Assembly: GCF_030052815.1 (NCBI RefSeq)
Contig: NC_079499.1
Location: forward strand, 98,366,480-98,430,479
Reading direction: 5' to 3'
DNA: 64,000 nucleotides
Source: Hevea brasiliensis
Taxonomy: Eukaryota > Streptophyta > Magnoliopsida > Malpighiales > Euphorbiaceae
Of the stretch, positions 1-12,031 are shown in pieces (positions within the stretch are counted from its first letter, which is position 1; each line of letters opens with the position of its first letter). The notes under the pieces were generated by a model. That model saw nothing but the letters and a program-made list of their open reading frames with translations. It was not told the DNA's origin and searched no databases. A program made the translations under genes and the position numbers.

Positions 1-1100
1 ATGGAGCTAAACGAGTAAGCCAGGATATCATTGCCATACTAGAAGAGAAGACCCTTTTTTAAGGGTAGCTTGCCCCAATGGCAACCGCATTTACCAACAG
101 TTAAGTATCTCTAAAGTTGTTTATTAACCAGTGGCATGAAATTGTAGTAATAATAGAACTTTTATTTGGTAAATTAAAATTAACAATATTTTTAATTTAA
201 CTGACTTTTGCATGTAATTAATGTAAATAAATACTTTGTAAATTAAAATTAATCTTGTTTGTAAATTAAACTAACATTGGCATGTAAATAAATTTAATTT
301 AATACTTGATAATTGTAAAATAAATTTGCATGTTAGAAATCTTTATTAGGTTGTGATTGTTTGGGCCTTATGTGATATTAGAATAAATTACACATGTACA
401 TAATTAACTTAGTTCAATTATCCTTAGGGTAACTTGGTGAAAATTAATTAATTAGGTTAAATAGAAACGTAGGGTTATTTGAAATTGAATTTGTTTGTAA
501 ATTAAATTCCCAATAATAAATTAATTTTAGTCATCTGGTAAATATCATTTAAATAATTAGCAACCCCATAGATAGGAATTACTTGTGCATGAAAATTGTG
601 TGTAAACAACAACCCTTTTTGTGAATTACTTGCGTGTGTAGGATTAGAATTGCATTTTTTAGGATAAAGTTTAATAAAGGAATAATAAACAAGACTTCTA
701 GAAACATTAGTAGAGGACTGCACTCAATTAACGAGGTTAGACCAGCGTAAGGGGTGCCTAACACCTTCCCTTACGCACCCACTATCCCGAACCTAGACAT
801 TGGGCTATGGTAATGACGGTTGTGGAAACTCGCAAGGAGTAAGTTGCCATCCATGACCCTCGGAAGAAACATCGAATATGTCCCTTATTACCCGGTGGCG
901 ACTGTCTATCTATGCCTTCGTGGCATAAATCCTTAGTACCGTGGTAGTGTTATGGGAAGACGGTACTTACCAGTGGTTTGATTCTATTAGGATTGTATGA
1001 AGTGCATGTCTAGGAAATGCTGTCTAAGGAAGTGGTACTTAAGTGAGACCATTGTGACTCCACCATCTTTCCTGGGCATTACCTGGTGCATTTTATATAA
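1..1100. mobile_element. end of an unidentified inserted element, possibly a Tat/Ogre-like LTR
   Basis: No coding frame is convincing here. The left half is AT-rich. Between about 735 and 1000 lies a less AT-rich block with phrases such as GGGGTGCCTAACACC and CCCGGTGGCGACT. From memory, these resemble sequence in LTRs of Tat/Ogre-lineage Ty3/gypsy elements. Athila gag-like reading begins only after about 1110, so this stretch most likely belongs to another element inserted into that gag. Its left end lies outside the window and its right border (perhaps the CA near 1089-1090) is not certain. Confidence 0.35.
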
Positions 1101-1111
1101 TTCTAATGGAT

Positions 1112-1666
1112 GATATTTCGCCTCACGCCCCACCTCCCACACAATCATTGCCTAATTTTTAGCAGAGAAACATGAATCCTCCACCAAAACAGCAAGAACA
1201 AAGTTTCACCATAGAAGCTTTGTTACAACAGATTCTTGCTAACCAAACTAAGCATGATGAAGAGATGAGAGAGATGAAGGTAAGGCTAGAACAGATGCAA
1301 ACACATAATAGAATGCTGGAAAACCATATTGCACAACAATCATCTTCCTCAGGTACCAAGTCTTTTGGAAAACTTTCAAGTCAGCCGGAAAACCCAAGAG
1401 AGTAGTGTCGAGCTATTACTTTAAGAAGTGGGAAGGTTGTAAACAATGAGAAGAGTGAAAAAAGTGAGAAGAGAGAAAATGAGAAAAAAATTAATGAGAG
1501 TGAAAAACAAGAAATTGAGAAAGAAAGTGCGAAAAAAAGTAAATAGAAAGTTGAAGAGAAGGAAGAGAAGTATATACCTCCAAAGCCTTACAAGCCACAA
1601 CTTCCCTTTCCACAAAGATTTCAAAAAGCTAAGCTTGATAAGTAATTTAGAAAGTTCTTAGAGGTT
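1112..1666 (+). pseudogene. Athila gag C-terminal remnant (element 1)
   Basis: This is the end of the gag capsid polyprotein of an Athila element. It shares with the gag of the complete element the heptad-like stretch before NRMLE, the SFGKL..QPENP segment, and the TLRSGK motif that precedes a Lys/Glu-rich linker. One frame can be followed into the protease with in-frame stops at 1160, 1403, 1544 and 1643. The sister copies read CAA where the 1643 stop lies. The charged linker (about 1440-1560) is almost only Lys, Glu, Asn and Ser. No CCHC zinc knuckle is seen. The N-terminal two thirds of gag are not in the window. Confidence 0.8.
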
Positions 1667-2205
1667 TTGAAGAAGCTATACATAAATGTGCCTTTTATTG
1701 ATGCTCTTTCACAAATGCCCTCTTATGCAAAATTCTTGAAAGAAATTCTCTCAAACAAGAGGAGACTTGAAGACCATGAAACTATAGCTTTGACAGAAGA
1801 ATATAGTGCCATACTCCAGAAAAAACTTCCTCCTAAGCTTAAAGACCCCAGAAGTTTTTCAATTCTATGTCATATTGGAGAGTCGTGTTCTACAAAAACT
1901 TTATGTGATCTAAGGGCTAGTGTTAGCCTTATGCCCCTCTCCATTTATGAGAAGCTCAATATGGGAGATCTTAAGCCAACCCACATTTCTCTTCAGTTGG
2001 CAGACAGATCAATTAAGTATCCTGAAGGAATTTTGGAGAATGTGCCTCTGAAGGTTGGGAAGTTCTATATTCTTGTTGAATTTGTCATCTTGGACATGGA
2101 AGATGATTCTAATATCCCAATTATCTTGGGAATGCCCTTTCTAATTACTGCAGGAGCATTGATTGATGTTAAGGGAGAAAAATTAACTCTTAGAGTTGTG
2201 AAGAT
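1667..2205 (+). pseudogene. retropepsin-like aspartic protease region of pol (element 1)
   Basis: This is the protease that would cut the Gag-Pol polyprotein. The entry segment (KKLYINVPF, then SQMPSYAKFLKEIL) matches the complete Athila element. The active-site segment reads DLRASVSLMP near 1909-1938, where the sister copies have DLGAS, so the flap-side Gly of the Asp-x-Gly motif is changed to Arg. The usual ILGMPFL-like strand follows near 2125. The frame is lost near 2200, where a small deletion shifts reading into the frame used by the reverse transcriptase. A working protease is unlikely. Confidence 0.8.
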
Positions 2206-3650
2206 CAATTGGTTTTTAATATTAATAACACCATGAAGAAGCATCATTCTGAAGCTGATATTTGTTTGAGAATTGATATCATTGATGAGCTCATTGAAGA
2301 ACACTTCAGAAAGAGATATCCAGAAGATCCACTTGAAAATTGCTTGGTTCATGGAGGAAGCATAGACAATGGTAACCCTCATGTGGCTACATATGCTCAA
2401 CATTTAGAGGGTAGTCCACAATTCATTTCTGCTCCAGTTTTTCAACTCACACAGAAGGAAAAAGTTGAATCTAAGCAACCATCATTCAAAGAAGAAGATG
2501 CACATAAGGTAGAACTTAAGCAATTTCCTTATCAGCTCAGGTATGAATTTCTTGGCCCCAATGACACTTATCCAGTAATTGTAAATGCAAATTTGAGCAC
2601 TTTAGAGGTTGATAAGTTGTTAAGAGTGTTGAGGCAATTTAGGAAGGTTTTAGGATACACCATAGATGGCATTAAGGGAATAAGTCCACACTTTTGCATG
2701 CACAGAATTATTTTGGAAGAAAATTGTAAGCCATCTATTGAACAACAGAGGAGGTTGAACCCAAATATGAAAGAAGTTGTTAAAAAGGAAATTTTGAAGT
2801 TGCTTGATGCAGGGATCATATATCCTATCTCGGATTGTACTTGGGTGAGTTCAGTACATGTTGTCCCTAAAAAAGGTGGAATGACAGTGGTGAAAAATGA
2901 AAATAATGAATTAATTCCCACCAGAATAGTGACTAGTTGGCGAATGTGCATAGATTATAGAAAATTAAATATTGCCACTAGAAAAGATCATTTTCCACTT
3001 CCCTTCATTGATCAAATGTTAGAAAGACTGGCTAGACATTTTTATTTTTGCTATTTAAATGGGTATTCGAGATTTTTCCAAATCTTTATCCATCCAAATG
3101 ATCAAGAGAAAATCACTTTTACTTGTCCATATGGAACCTTTGCCTATAGGAGGATGCCATTTGGGTTATGTAATGCACCAGCCACTTTTCAAAGGTGCAT
3201 GATGGCAATCTTCTCAGATTTCATTGAAGATATAATGGAGGTTTTTATGGATGACTTTTCTGTTTATGGATCTTCATTTGACATATGCTTGGCTAATCTT
3301 TCTAAAGTTTTACAGCGATGTGCAGACACTGACCTTGTGTTAAACTGGGAAAAGTGTCATTTCATGGTTCAAGAAGGGATAGTGCTTGGACATTTGGTGT
3401 CTAACAGAGGAATAGAGGTTGATAAAGCCAAGGTTGAAGTGATAGAAAAGATGGCCCCTCCTACCAATGTCAAAGGAATTCGAAGTTTTTTAGGGCATGT
3501 CGGGTTCTACAGATGCTTTATTAAGGATTTTTCTAAAATAGCTAAACCTTTGTCTAATTTGTTAAGTCATGACACACCATTTGTATTTGACTAAGAGTGT
3601 TTGGATGCCTTTTGTAGGTTGAAGCAAGCAAGCTCTTATTACTGCACCAA
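2206..3650 (+). pseudogene. reverse transcriptase region of pol (element 1)
   Basis: This is an RNA-dependent DNA polymerase of Ty3/gypsy type. Landmarks in order are the AGIIYPISD and HVVPKKGGM segments, WRMCIDYRKLN, the palm segment FPLPFIDQML, TFAYRRMPFGLCNAPATFQRC, and the catalytic FMDDFSVYG near 3246-3272 (the Asp-Asp pair is present). The connection segment ends with RSFLGHVGFYRCFIKDFS. A stop (TAA, 3592-3594) and a short duplication of the AAGC/CAAG type near 3620 break the passage into RNase H. Some normally conserved residues have drifted, for example NGYSRFFQ where the sister has DGYSGFFQ, so one palm Asp is lost. Confidence 0.88.
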
Positions 3651-4035
3651 TCATGCAATCGCCTGATTGGAGTCTACCTTTTGAAATTATGTATGATGCT
3701 AGCAACTATGCAATTGGAGCTGTTCTTGGTCAAAGGAAAGACAAAAGGGCTTATGCCATTTATTATGCTAGTAGAACACTGGATGAGGCTCAGACAAATT
3801 ATGCAACAATCGAAAAGGAATTCTTAGCAATTGTCTTTGCATTGAAAAAGTTCTGACCTTACATTGTTGATTCAAAGGTGATTGTATTTTTAGATCATGC
3901 TGCTATTAGGTATTTGCTCCGTAAAAAGGAGGCTAAACCTAGGCTCATTAGATGGATTCTAATGTTACAAGAGTTTGATTTGGAAATTAAAGATAAGAAG
4001 GGAGCTGAAAATGTAGTTGCAAATAATCTTGTAGG
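3651..4035 (+). pseudogene. RNase H region of pol (element 1)
   Basis: The domain would degrade the RNA strand of the RNA:DNA hybrid. The first catalytic Asp lies in YDASNYAIGAVLG, the Glu in TIEKEFLAIVFAL, and a further Asp in [10 protein letters not shown]. The frame is broken by TGA at 3854-3856 and by a frameshift near 4027, just where the last conserved Asp (VADHL in the sister, VANNL here) should be. The reading frame matches the complete Athila element over nearly its whole length. Confidence 0.8.
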
Positions 4036-4083
4036 TTGAAATTGGATGATGAAGAAATGGATGCAGTCCCTATTGATGAGTTT

Positions 4084-4857
4084 TTCTTGGACGAATAACT
4101 TTTCTCTCTTGTTACTAAATTGCCTTGGTATGCAAACTTGGTGAATTATCTATCTTATGGAGTTTTACCTCTAGGAATGACATGGCAACAAAAGAAAAAG
4201 TTTTTGCATGAGGCAAAATTTTATAGATGGGATGATCCTTTACTCTTTAGGAGATGTTGTGATGATTTAATAAGAAGATGTATTCCTAATGAGGTGATAG
4301 AGAGTGTTATGCATAATTGTCATGCTTCTAATTATGGAGGACACTTTGGAATCTCTAAAACAGCTAGTAAAATTCTTCAGGCTGGTTTCTTTTAGCCAAA
4401 CCTTTTCAAGGATGTGAGGAAATTTGTGTTAGGATGTGATAAATGTCAAAGGGGTGGAAATCTGTCAAAAAGAGATGAAATGCCCCTAAATGGTATTCTT
4501 GAGGTGGAATTATTTGATGTATGGGGGAATAGATTTTATGGGCTCATTTCCTCTTTCATACGGTAATAAATACATTCTAGTTAGAGTTGACTATGTGTCA
4601 AAGTGAGTAGAAGTTGTTGCAACTCCAACTAATGATGTTAAAGTGGTAATGAAATTCTTGAATAAATTTGTCTTGAGTAGATTTGGAGCTCCAAGGGCTG
4701 TAATTAGTGATGGGGGTTCACATTTTTGTAATAAGCAATTTGAGAGCTTAATGAGGAAGTATGGTGTAGTGCACAAGATAGCTACCCCATACCATCCTCA
4801 AACTTCAGGGCAAGTTGAAATTTCTAACAGGGAACTTAAACATATCTTAGAGAAAAC
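4084..4857 (+). pseudogene. integrase, zinc-binding and catalytic core (element 1), interrupted
   Basis: The H2C2 zinc-binding region is recognisable as HNCHASNYGGHF followed by CDKCQR near 4316-4450, with a stop (TAG, 4393-4395) where the sister has TGG. A single-base insertion near 4530 shifts the frame through the first catalytic Asp. The second Asp (VISDGGSHF, codon 4709-4711) and the Glu (QVEISN, codon 4817-4819) are 35 residues apart, the classic D-35-E spacing. Another stop lies at 4604-4606 (TGG in the sister). The sequence breaks off at 4857, where a solo LTR is inserted, and resumes at 8414. Confidence 0.85.
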
Positions 4858-7800
4858 TGTAACACCCCTATATTCGATAGTGCGTTCTACTGTTCCGGCG
4901 ACCGGTGCCTGTCTAGACAGCTAGAATGCTTGAAACTACATTTAAATGTTAGTGAGAAGACATGAAATAATGAAATACACTAGAGAAAAATACAAGAAAA
5001 TAAAGAAAAAATAGGAGCAATGAAATGTAACTAAGTTAAATGAGCCAAAAACCGTAGCGATGGATGACCGCACCGGAAAGTTGCAGCGTGGACCGTTGAC
5101 TAGCCCTGGACTACAGGGAACCCTGAAAAATATTTTTAAGACTTAAATAAACATCTATTGAAGTATAAATACCATCAGAAATGTCAAAGAAAAATTAATT
5201 AATTAGTACAAAGAAAAACGAGAAATCGAGAAACTGACAAAAATCGGTGTTACTGAAAAATTCGAAATGCAACCTGAAAAGGGGCATTTTGGTCATTTGA
5301 CACATAGAGTTGACTTTTGACCTAAATGTCCATGAAAAATTAGTAGTGTTAAAATTTAATAATGCCATAAAAATTTAAAGTCATATGTGTGAGTAATTAA
5401 GAGGAATTAAGGGTAAAATGTGGAATAATTAAAAAAATTAGATTATTTAAATGTTAATTATGTTAGTGGAGCACTATGGGCATATAATATCATTAAGTGG
5501 ACATGTGTAAAACCACTTTCATCTTCTTCCTTATCAAATCTTCATCTTGGCCGAATTCTAAGTTTCTCCCAAACCACCATTGACATCCTATGTTCAAGCT
5601 TCATCTATCCCTCACCAAGCTAGTTTCTTCCTAAGTACCTTCACAAATTCTTGTCTACACACCTTGGGTAGCATTTTAGGAGTAGAAAGAAGGAAGTTTG
5701 GTAAAGATTTAACAAGCTCCAAAAAGAGGTAAGCGTGCAAACTTCTTACTTTCTTAATTAAAGTTGGTATTAAGCTTGGGATGAGTATTTTGATGAAGAA
5801 ATTTTAAAGTTTTGATGAAGAAATTTTAAAGTTTTGATGAGTTATTGAAGTGTACCATTTTGGGCAGCCATGGAAGTGAAAGGTAAGTGGTTTGTTCTTA
5901 TATGAATTTGATGGGTAATGAAGTTAATTAGAGTGCTTAAATGTATAAGAGTTTGATTTTTATGTATATGTGTGAATTATGAATGTAAAGTGAGATTATG
6001 TATTGAAATTAGGAAGCTTGATGTATATGAGCAATTGGGTAGCCTTGTGATGCATGGTAGAGTGTTTAAATTCATGAAATAATTACTGAATTATGGTACT
6101 AAGGATGGCAGCATGTGTATGTAATTATTGGTGGGAAATTAGATGTGTTAATGAGAGGTATTCATGTGTATGTATTGTTGAAATTGGATATTGTGAAATG
6201 GAAGTGTAAATGGTGCATTGCCAATTGGTTATATTCTACCCAAAGTTACTATAATGTAAACTAATGAATGGTTATGGTTAGTACCAAATGCAGAATTAGG
6301 TTTGAGAAGTGAAGTATAGTTAGTTGAATGTGTGATTGGTTGATGCCTCAAAAATGAGTTAAGGGCAGTATGCAAATAAGCCTATAACCCTAAGTGTGTG
6401 ACTCCAATTGGTATCAGGCCAATTGGAGGTGAAACTAGGCACAAAATGTGCCAACTTTTATGTTGAAAGCCTACCTAAATTCTATCCAGAAAGTGACATG
6501 AAAATTGACCAAATTCGGATTAGTGACTTTGCAAACCTGAAAACTGACCATTTGAACAACAGTCAGTGTTTTGGCCATAACTCAATCAAAACAGGTCCAA
6601 ATGACCTAAAATTTATACCATGGAAAGCTTAGACATAGAGCTACAACTCTTATGAAGGTACCAAAGCCCAAAAATGACCATAAGCAAGTCAAAATGCTTG
6701 CACAAGTTCGGGTATAAAAACTGCCAGAATCAGAAATGACCTATAAATGACCCAAGTTTGCCATTTTAGTGCAATCTATCCAGCAATAGTAAAATGACCA
6801 TAAGTTGGTCTAGTAAACTCCAAATGACCTAAAATTTGTAGCAAAAGTTCACTAAGACATAGAGCTACAAGTTTATAATTCTGACCAGAACCTAAAAACC
6901 AAGGGAACTAGGTCATCCGGCTAGGTCAAAACAGCATACCAAAATCTGATGAATTGCAATAAAATGCAATACACTTGAAAATTAAATTGGTAACATATAC
7001 CAACACTAAAGGACTATAAAATGTGACATATTGGTAATATTAAAATTTATTCCCCTAGAATGCATCAAAGGTCAATATTATAGGTTGACTAATGAAAGCA
7101 ATAGTATTAAATAAATTTAATTATTGAACCTTATTGTTAGAGACAATTTAACTGAATACTGAAACACTTTAAATTGTGTGTTTCAGTTAGCAAAGACTCA
7201 GAGAAGGGGAAAGAACCATTGAGTCAAGGCCAAGAGGCTACTCATCAGAGGTTTGTGCACAGCAGTTATTTCTTTTTAATTTTCAATTGAAATAAATTAT
7301 GACAATTTGTATGTTATTGTTTAAATTGTGGAAAATTTATTTGAATGTTATTTGATGGATACTTATCGCTTGAAAAATATTGCAAATGGTTTGAAACCAC
7401 AGCTATCATGTATATTTGATTGAATTCCTCGCTAGCTTGTCTAGTGGGATGAATTGGCTTTGAATTCCCTCTCTGACTGAAGTGTTGAGGTGTGTGTCAG
7501 TTGAGGACGAATAGGATGAGTACTTATATAATTGCTAGCTAGCTATGTTATTCGTCACTAGCCATCGGCTTTTGGGATGAATTGGACTATGGAATCATGA
7601 TTAAGCTGTGTGTGTGATTTATTGATATTCATTGATACATTGTGAAATGGAGTTTAAATTCTTTATGACATTCTCTGTCTTTTGAATTTAACTATGATTT
7701 TAAGTATCCACAGTTTATATGATTTATGGTTTTAAATTGTATTTTCTTAAATGTTGTGCACCACTGAGACATTGGCTCAGCGATAGCTTTTTCATTGCTG

Positions 7801-8413
7801 TCGCAGGTAGACAGACAGACAGAGCAGTAGAGTAGGCTGCTTGTGCTACACTTTTGGGATTCTGCCGTGTATATTGAGTATATCATATTTTTGTAATTTT
7901 TGTTGAAATGTATGTAAACTGTATGTATATATTGTACTTGGTCTTGAGCAGTTGTAAACTAAAGTTGTAATATATTTATTTCTTATCTCAGCTTTTGAAT
8001 TACTCAGTTATTTTGTAGTCTATCTTTGGAAATATTGAAAATTGATGTTGAATTGAGTTTGACAAATGTTGAGAAAATTGATTTGTGTTGAGCCATACTG
8101 GAGTTTGAGATTGAACAAATATATTGGAAGTGCTTTTTACAGGTTTTTGAAGAACTGTTTTATTCAAAATACAGATGCCACTCTGCCAAAATTTTTACAG
8201 AAATTACTGATACTTCATATTTGTTATTTGGGTTCACTTCAGTTAAAAAAAAAATTAATACCTGTCAAAAGTGCTCACCATTGTAAAAAGAAATAAGAAA
8301 AGGTTTAAAATCCCTTGTAGTGTATTTAATGGGTTATCAGTAGATGAATTTTGGTAATTCATTAGGTATACTACGGGATCATCTTATGCCTTACGGAGGG
8401 GTAGGGTGTAACA
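4858..8413. mobile_element. solo LTR (about 3.56 kb), chromovirus-like, nested in element 1 integrase
   Basis: The block begins TGTAACACCCC and ends GGGTGTAACA, so it has TG...CA ends with short inverted termini. It is flanked by a perfect 5-bp duplication AAAAC (4853-4857 and 8414-8418), and removing it rejoins the integrase frame. No internal domain, PBS, PPT or second LTR copy was found, so it looks like one long LTR left by recombination between two. The segment CACTGAG..TTGGCTCAGCG near 7760-7783 resembles LTRs of Tekay/Del chromoviruses (from memory). Which strand it read from is not clear. Short ORFs inside it are not coding in my view. Confidence 0.8.
5790..5840. repeat. short tandem repeat inside the solo LTR
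   Basis: A unit of about 23 bp (TTTTGATGAAGAAATTTTAA with its junction) is repeated about twice and then partially. Confidence 0.6.
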
Positions 8414-8980
8414 AAAACAGTGAGCAATTCTAGGAAAGATTGGTCTGTCAAACTAGATGATGCTTTATGGGCATATAGGACTACTTACAAAACCTCTATA
8501 GGAATTACTCCCTTTAGGTTGGTGTATGGTAAGTCTTGTCATTTACCTGTGGAGCTAGAGCATAGAGCATGTTGGGCCATTTAGACCTTGAATTTTCATC
8601 TCAAGCGAGCTGGTGAGAAAAGGCTATTACAACTTAAAGAGCTTGAAGAATTGAGGATGGATGCCTATGAAAATGCCCGTATTTATAAACAAAGAACTAA
8701 AGTTTGGCATGATAAGCATCTCAAGAAAAAGGAATTTAAAGAAGGTGATTCAATTTTGTTGTTCAACTCAAGATTGAAATTGTTCCCAGGGAAACTTAAA
8801 TCAAGGTGAACTGGTCCATATAGAGTTTCTAAAGTTTTCCCTTATGGAGCAATTGAAATTTGGAGTGAAAAATCTGGGAATTTTAAGGTCTATGGGTATA
8901 GATTGAAGCATTACATAAATGGAGACCTAATAAAGGGAGCAAGTTGTTACAAGCTCTATGATCCCACACCTTCTTTTTAG
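8414..8980 (+). pseudogene. integrase C-terminal part of pol (element 1), resumed after the nested LTR
   Basis: Reading continues from the break at 4857, starting inside the AAAAC duplication. Landmarks shared with the complete Athila element are [43 protein letters not shown] and the SH3-like end GPYRVSKVFPYGAIEIWS. Stops lie at 8582 (TAG) and 8807-8809 (TGA, where the sister has TGG). The frame ends with TAG at 8978-8980. This region would contact DNA and target chromatin in a working integrase. There is no chromodomain, as is usual for Athila. Confidence 0.85.
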
Positions 8981-10392
8981 TAAAATGCATCAAGAGTCCA
9001 GCTAAGGACTATAAATTAGCGCTCTTAGGAGGCACTCCAAGTTCCTTTATTTTGCTTTTGTTGATTTACTTTTATTTGCATTACTTTTGTTTTTGTCTTA
9101 AATCTCCCCAAATTCAATTTTTGACATTGTTGAATTTTGTCTTTTGTAGATGTATTTCAATTGATGAAGGTTGTTGCACTACTGGAGAGTTACTCTTAAT
9201 CTAATATTTTATCCATTAACTCTTCCAAGACTGATTTATTTTCATTGCTTTCAGTGCAGTATCCCTTCTTGGCTTATGCAGAAAAATCCTTCAGCAAAAA
9301 AGGGTCTACAGTGTAGGCTATTTGCTTCTTTGATGAGGTTGGGTGTATATATTTTATATATTTGTGCTTATCATGTTGATATTATGGTGAGTGGGTCATT
9401 TTTGTGGTTTTGAACATAATTGGGTTATGTGATTCAATGTGGACATGCTGCATTTAATTGGCATAACTTGGAGAGCCTATTTTCTTTGGTGGATAAGTGC
9501 AACATTGTGCAGATTTTTATTAAGCTTTAATGTGGTAGAATGTTAATTTGCAGGTTTTGAGTTGAAATGGCATTTTTCACAAATGTCTCTTATGCAGAAC
9601 TTGCTTTTACAAACTTGTATGGTGCAATTGTGATGGATTCTGCATATATTGATGTATTTTTTATGATAATTTTTCATGATTTATGCTTCACAGGGTTACA
9701 CTTCTTCATTCTCATGTATTTTTCAAACTTGCAAAGCATTTTTATTGTAACCTGAATCTTGTTGAATTGTTCATAAGTAACTGCATAACTTGTGCAGTTT
9801 TCGGGTCTCACTTTGCCTTAATTTTCATTCTTGCCGAAACCTGCATAAGTTCTTGCATAACTTATGCAATCCTGCATAACTAAATTTTTGCCATTTCATT
9901 TCTTGCGGAAATCTACATAAAGGCATGCATAACTTATGCACTCTTGCACCGCCACAATTTTTGCCATTCCCATTTTTGCCGAAATCTGCATAAGTGTGTA
10001 CATAACTTATACACTCTTGCATAACTTCAAATCCTGAAATCCTCATTTCTGCCGAATTCTGCATAACCAAGTGCATAACTTATGCACTATTGCATAACTA
10101 AATTTACTAGGATTTCTTTTCTATCGAAACATGCATAAGCGCTTGCATAAGTTATGCACACCCATTTTCCCCTTATGCATAAATTCGCACGTCCTCGCAA
10201 ATCAAAATTTTCACACACCCACTTTCCCACCTCCCACTTCCCGTCATTACTATTCATAACCACCCTCTTTTTCACTTTTCTCGGCATCAATTCTTCACTC
10301 TCCTACCTTTTCGCCGACCGATACCCTAACTTTCCCTCTATTTCTTTTATTTTCTTCTTCCCTCCTCCATATCTATCATCATCGACACTGCC
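8981..10392 (+). other. non-coding spacer between pol and env-like ORF with GCATAACTTATGCA-type repeats (element 1)
   Basis: No coding frame is convincing. Between about 9780 and 10180 the near-palindromic motif TGCATAACTTATGCA and its variants occur at least five times (near 9855, 9928, 10000, 10073 and 10144), each preceded by a second TGCATAA half. The same motif recurs after the env-like ORF (12240-12480) and in the 3' LTR (14510-14900). Confidence 0.7.
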
Positions 10393-12031
10393 ATGGAAAC
10401 GCCTCTCCCTTCCCTTCAAGGCTCTCCTCTCCAAATCACTCCTCTAGCTTTGCAAGCCCTCAATCCTGATTCCCCCCCACTACAAACCCCTCCACCTCCT
10501 TAACCATCCACCTACAAAAGAAGAATCTGGTCCAAATCAACCCGACCCATGGCATCTGCGCCACCTCCAGCAAAACGCAAGGACCCACCTGCTACTCCCC
10601 CTTCTGAACCTACACCCAAACACCCCAAGACTACGACTTACAAACGACAAGGGGCCAATGCTTTTGCCTCTACCCCATAAGCCAAATCTCCCTCCTCTAG
10701 CAAGAAGCAATCCTCATCCACTGTAACACAGGTATCCAAATTACCTAGGCCTCCTCTTGATGCAACTCATAAGGGAACTTTTAAGCTGTTAAAGGACAGA
10801 AAGTGCAACCCACTAGGTACATTTCTGTAGATGCCTTCCAATCTGTTGGTTTATTTGATAGTGTTGTTGCCTACCATGATGGTCTATGTTGGATGGAATT
10901 TGTGCATAGATAAGAGTTAGTTTATCCAGCCCTAGTTTTGGAATTTATTTCCTCATTTTCTACTACCTTGAAACTACATGAGATGGATTACAAGTCAATT
11001 ATGAAATTTAGGTGCTTAGGGTAGGATAGGTAGTTATCATTGGACCAATTTAATACTATCTTTGGGTTTACTATTGATGGATTATTTAGGGTCCCATATA
11101 CAGGCACAGAGGTAGCAAATAAAGGTGTTTAGAATGCTGTTTAGTTTTGGAGAAATATTACAAATCAATCTCAGGATTTTTATGCAGACAGATCCAAAAC
11201 CTCCTAAATAATAGACCCAGCACTTAGATTTATCCATAGGCTTATTACTAGCATTATCTTGGGCCGAGGGACTAGTTCTAGTGCTGTTGGAAAATTTGAC
11301 CTATTCATGCTTTGGTGTGCTTTTCACAAAGTCAAAATATCTCCTGGTTACTTCTTTTGTGAACATGTGTTGCACATTGCGAGCAAATTTATAGGTGATA
11401 TAGTCATAGGTGGGCTCATAACTGTTATAGCTAAACATTTTGGCTTTGATCCAGAAGAGCATCCTTTACCAGCACTTTCAAACGCTCTATATTTTGATGC
11501 TTCTCACTTATATAAGACTGGATTCAGTTTGCCACCATCTAACACTGCACAACCAGTAGCAGATACAGGACCACCTGCACAACCAAAGGCACAATCTGCA
11601 CCAGCAGTCCAACAGTCTTCTGCTGAACCAGCACAACCTGCTCAATCTGCACAGGATACCCTAGCAGAATTTGCACAGCCAACACCATCTGTAATTGGAC
11701 CCTCTTCCTCCACAGCACCTCCTCCCTTTAACACTAAAGCTTTATTCACTTATCTTGGGAGGCTTAGCAATGATGTATATTTTGTGGATAGGAAGCTTTA
11801 ATCTGGTCATGATACCCTTAAGGATCGTCATGATCATCTCTTCGATCTTGTTATGGAGACCAGAGACAAACAGAAAGAGTTGAAAAAATGATGAAGCAGC
11901 TCATGGCTTTTCTGGGTATGCCCCCTCCACCTCCATCACCTCCTCCAGAGCCACCCCTTCAGCAGTAGCCAGCTCTATCCAGTCCTCTAGCAGCACCTTT
12001 GGACAAGGGCAAAACCACAGAAATAGATTAA
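10393..12031 (+). pseudogene. env-like third ORF of Athila (element 1), broken
   Basis: This ORF lies after pol, where Athila elements carry an env-like gene. A Pro-rich N-terminus starts with ATG at 10393 and is followed by a Lys/Ser-rich stretch. The central part is best seen from 11259 (ILGRGTSSSAVGKFDLFMLW, then SPGYFF and IVIGGLITVIAKHFGF), and a Pro/Ala/Gln-rich tail follows. It matches the equivalent ORF of the complete element at 50365-51939. Stops begin at 10501-10503 and several more plus frame changes follow; the only long open piece is 11259-11801. No convincing transmembrane segment or signal peptide is seen in that piece, so 'env-like' rests on position and family knowledge. Its role in Athila is not established. 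Confidence 0.7.

Noticed and set aside
6408..6632. 74-codon open frame in the solo LTR
   Set aside because: LTR sequence, no known domain, isolated and short.
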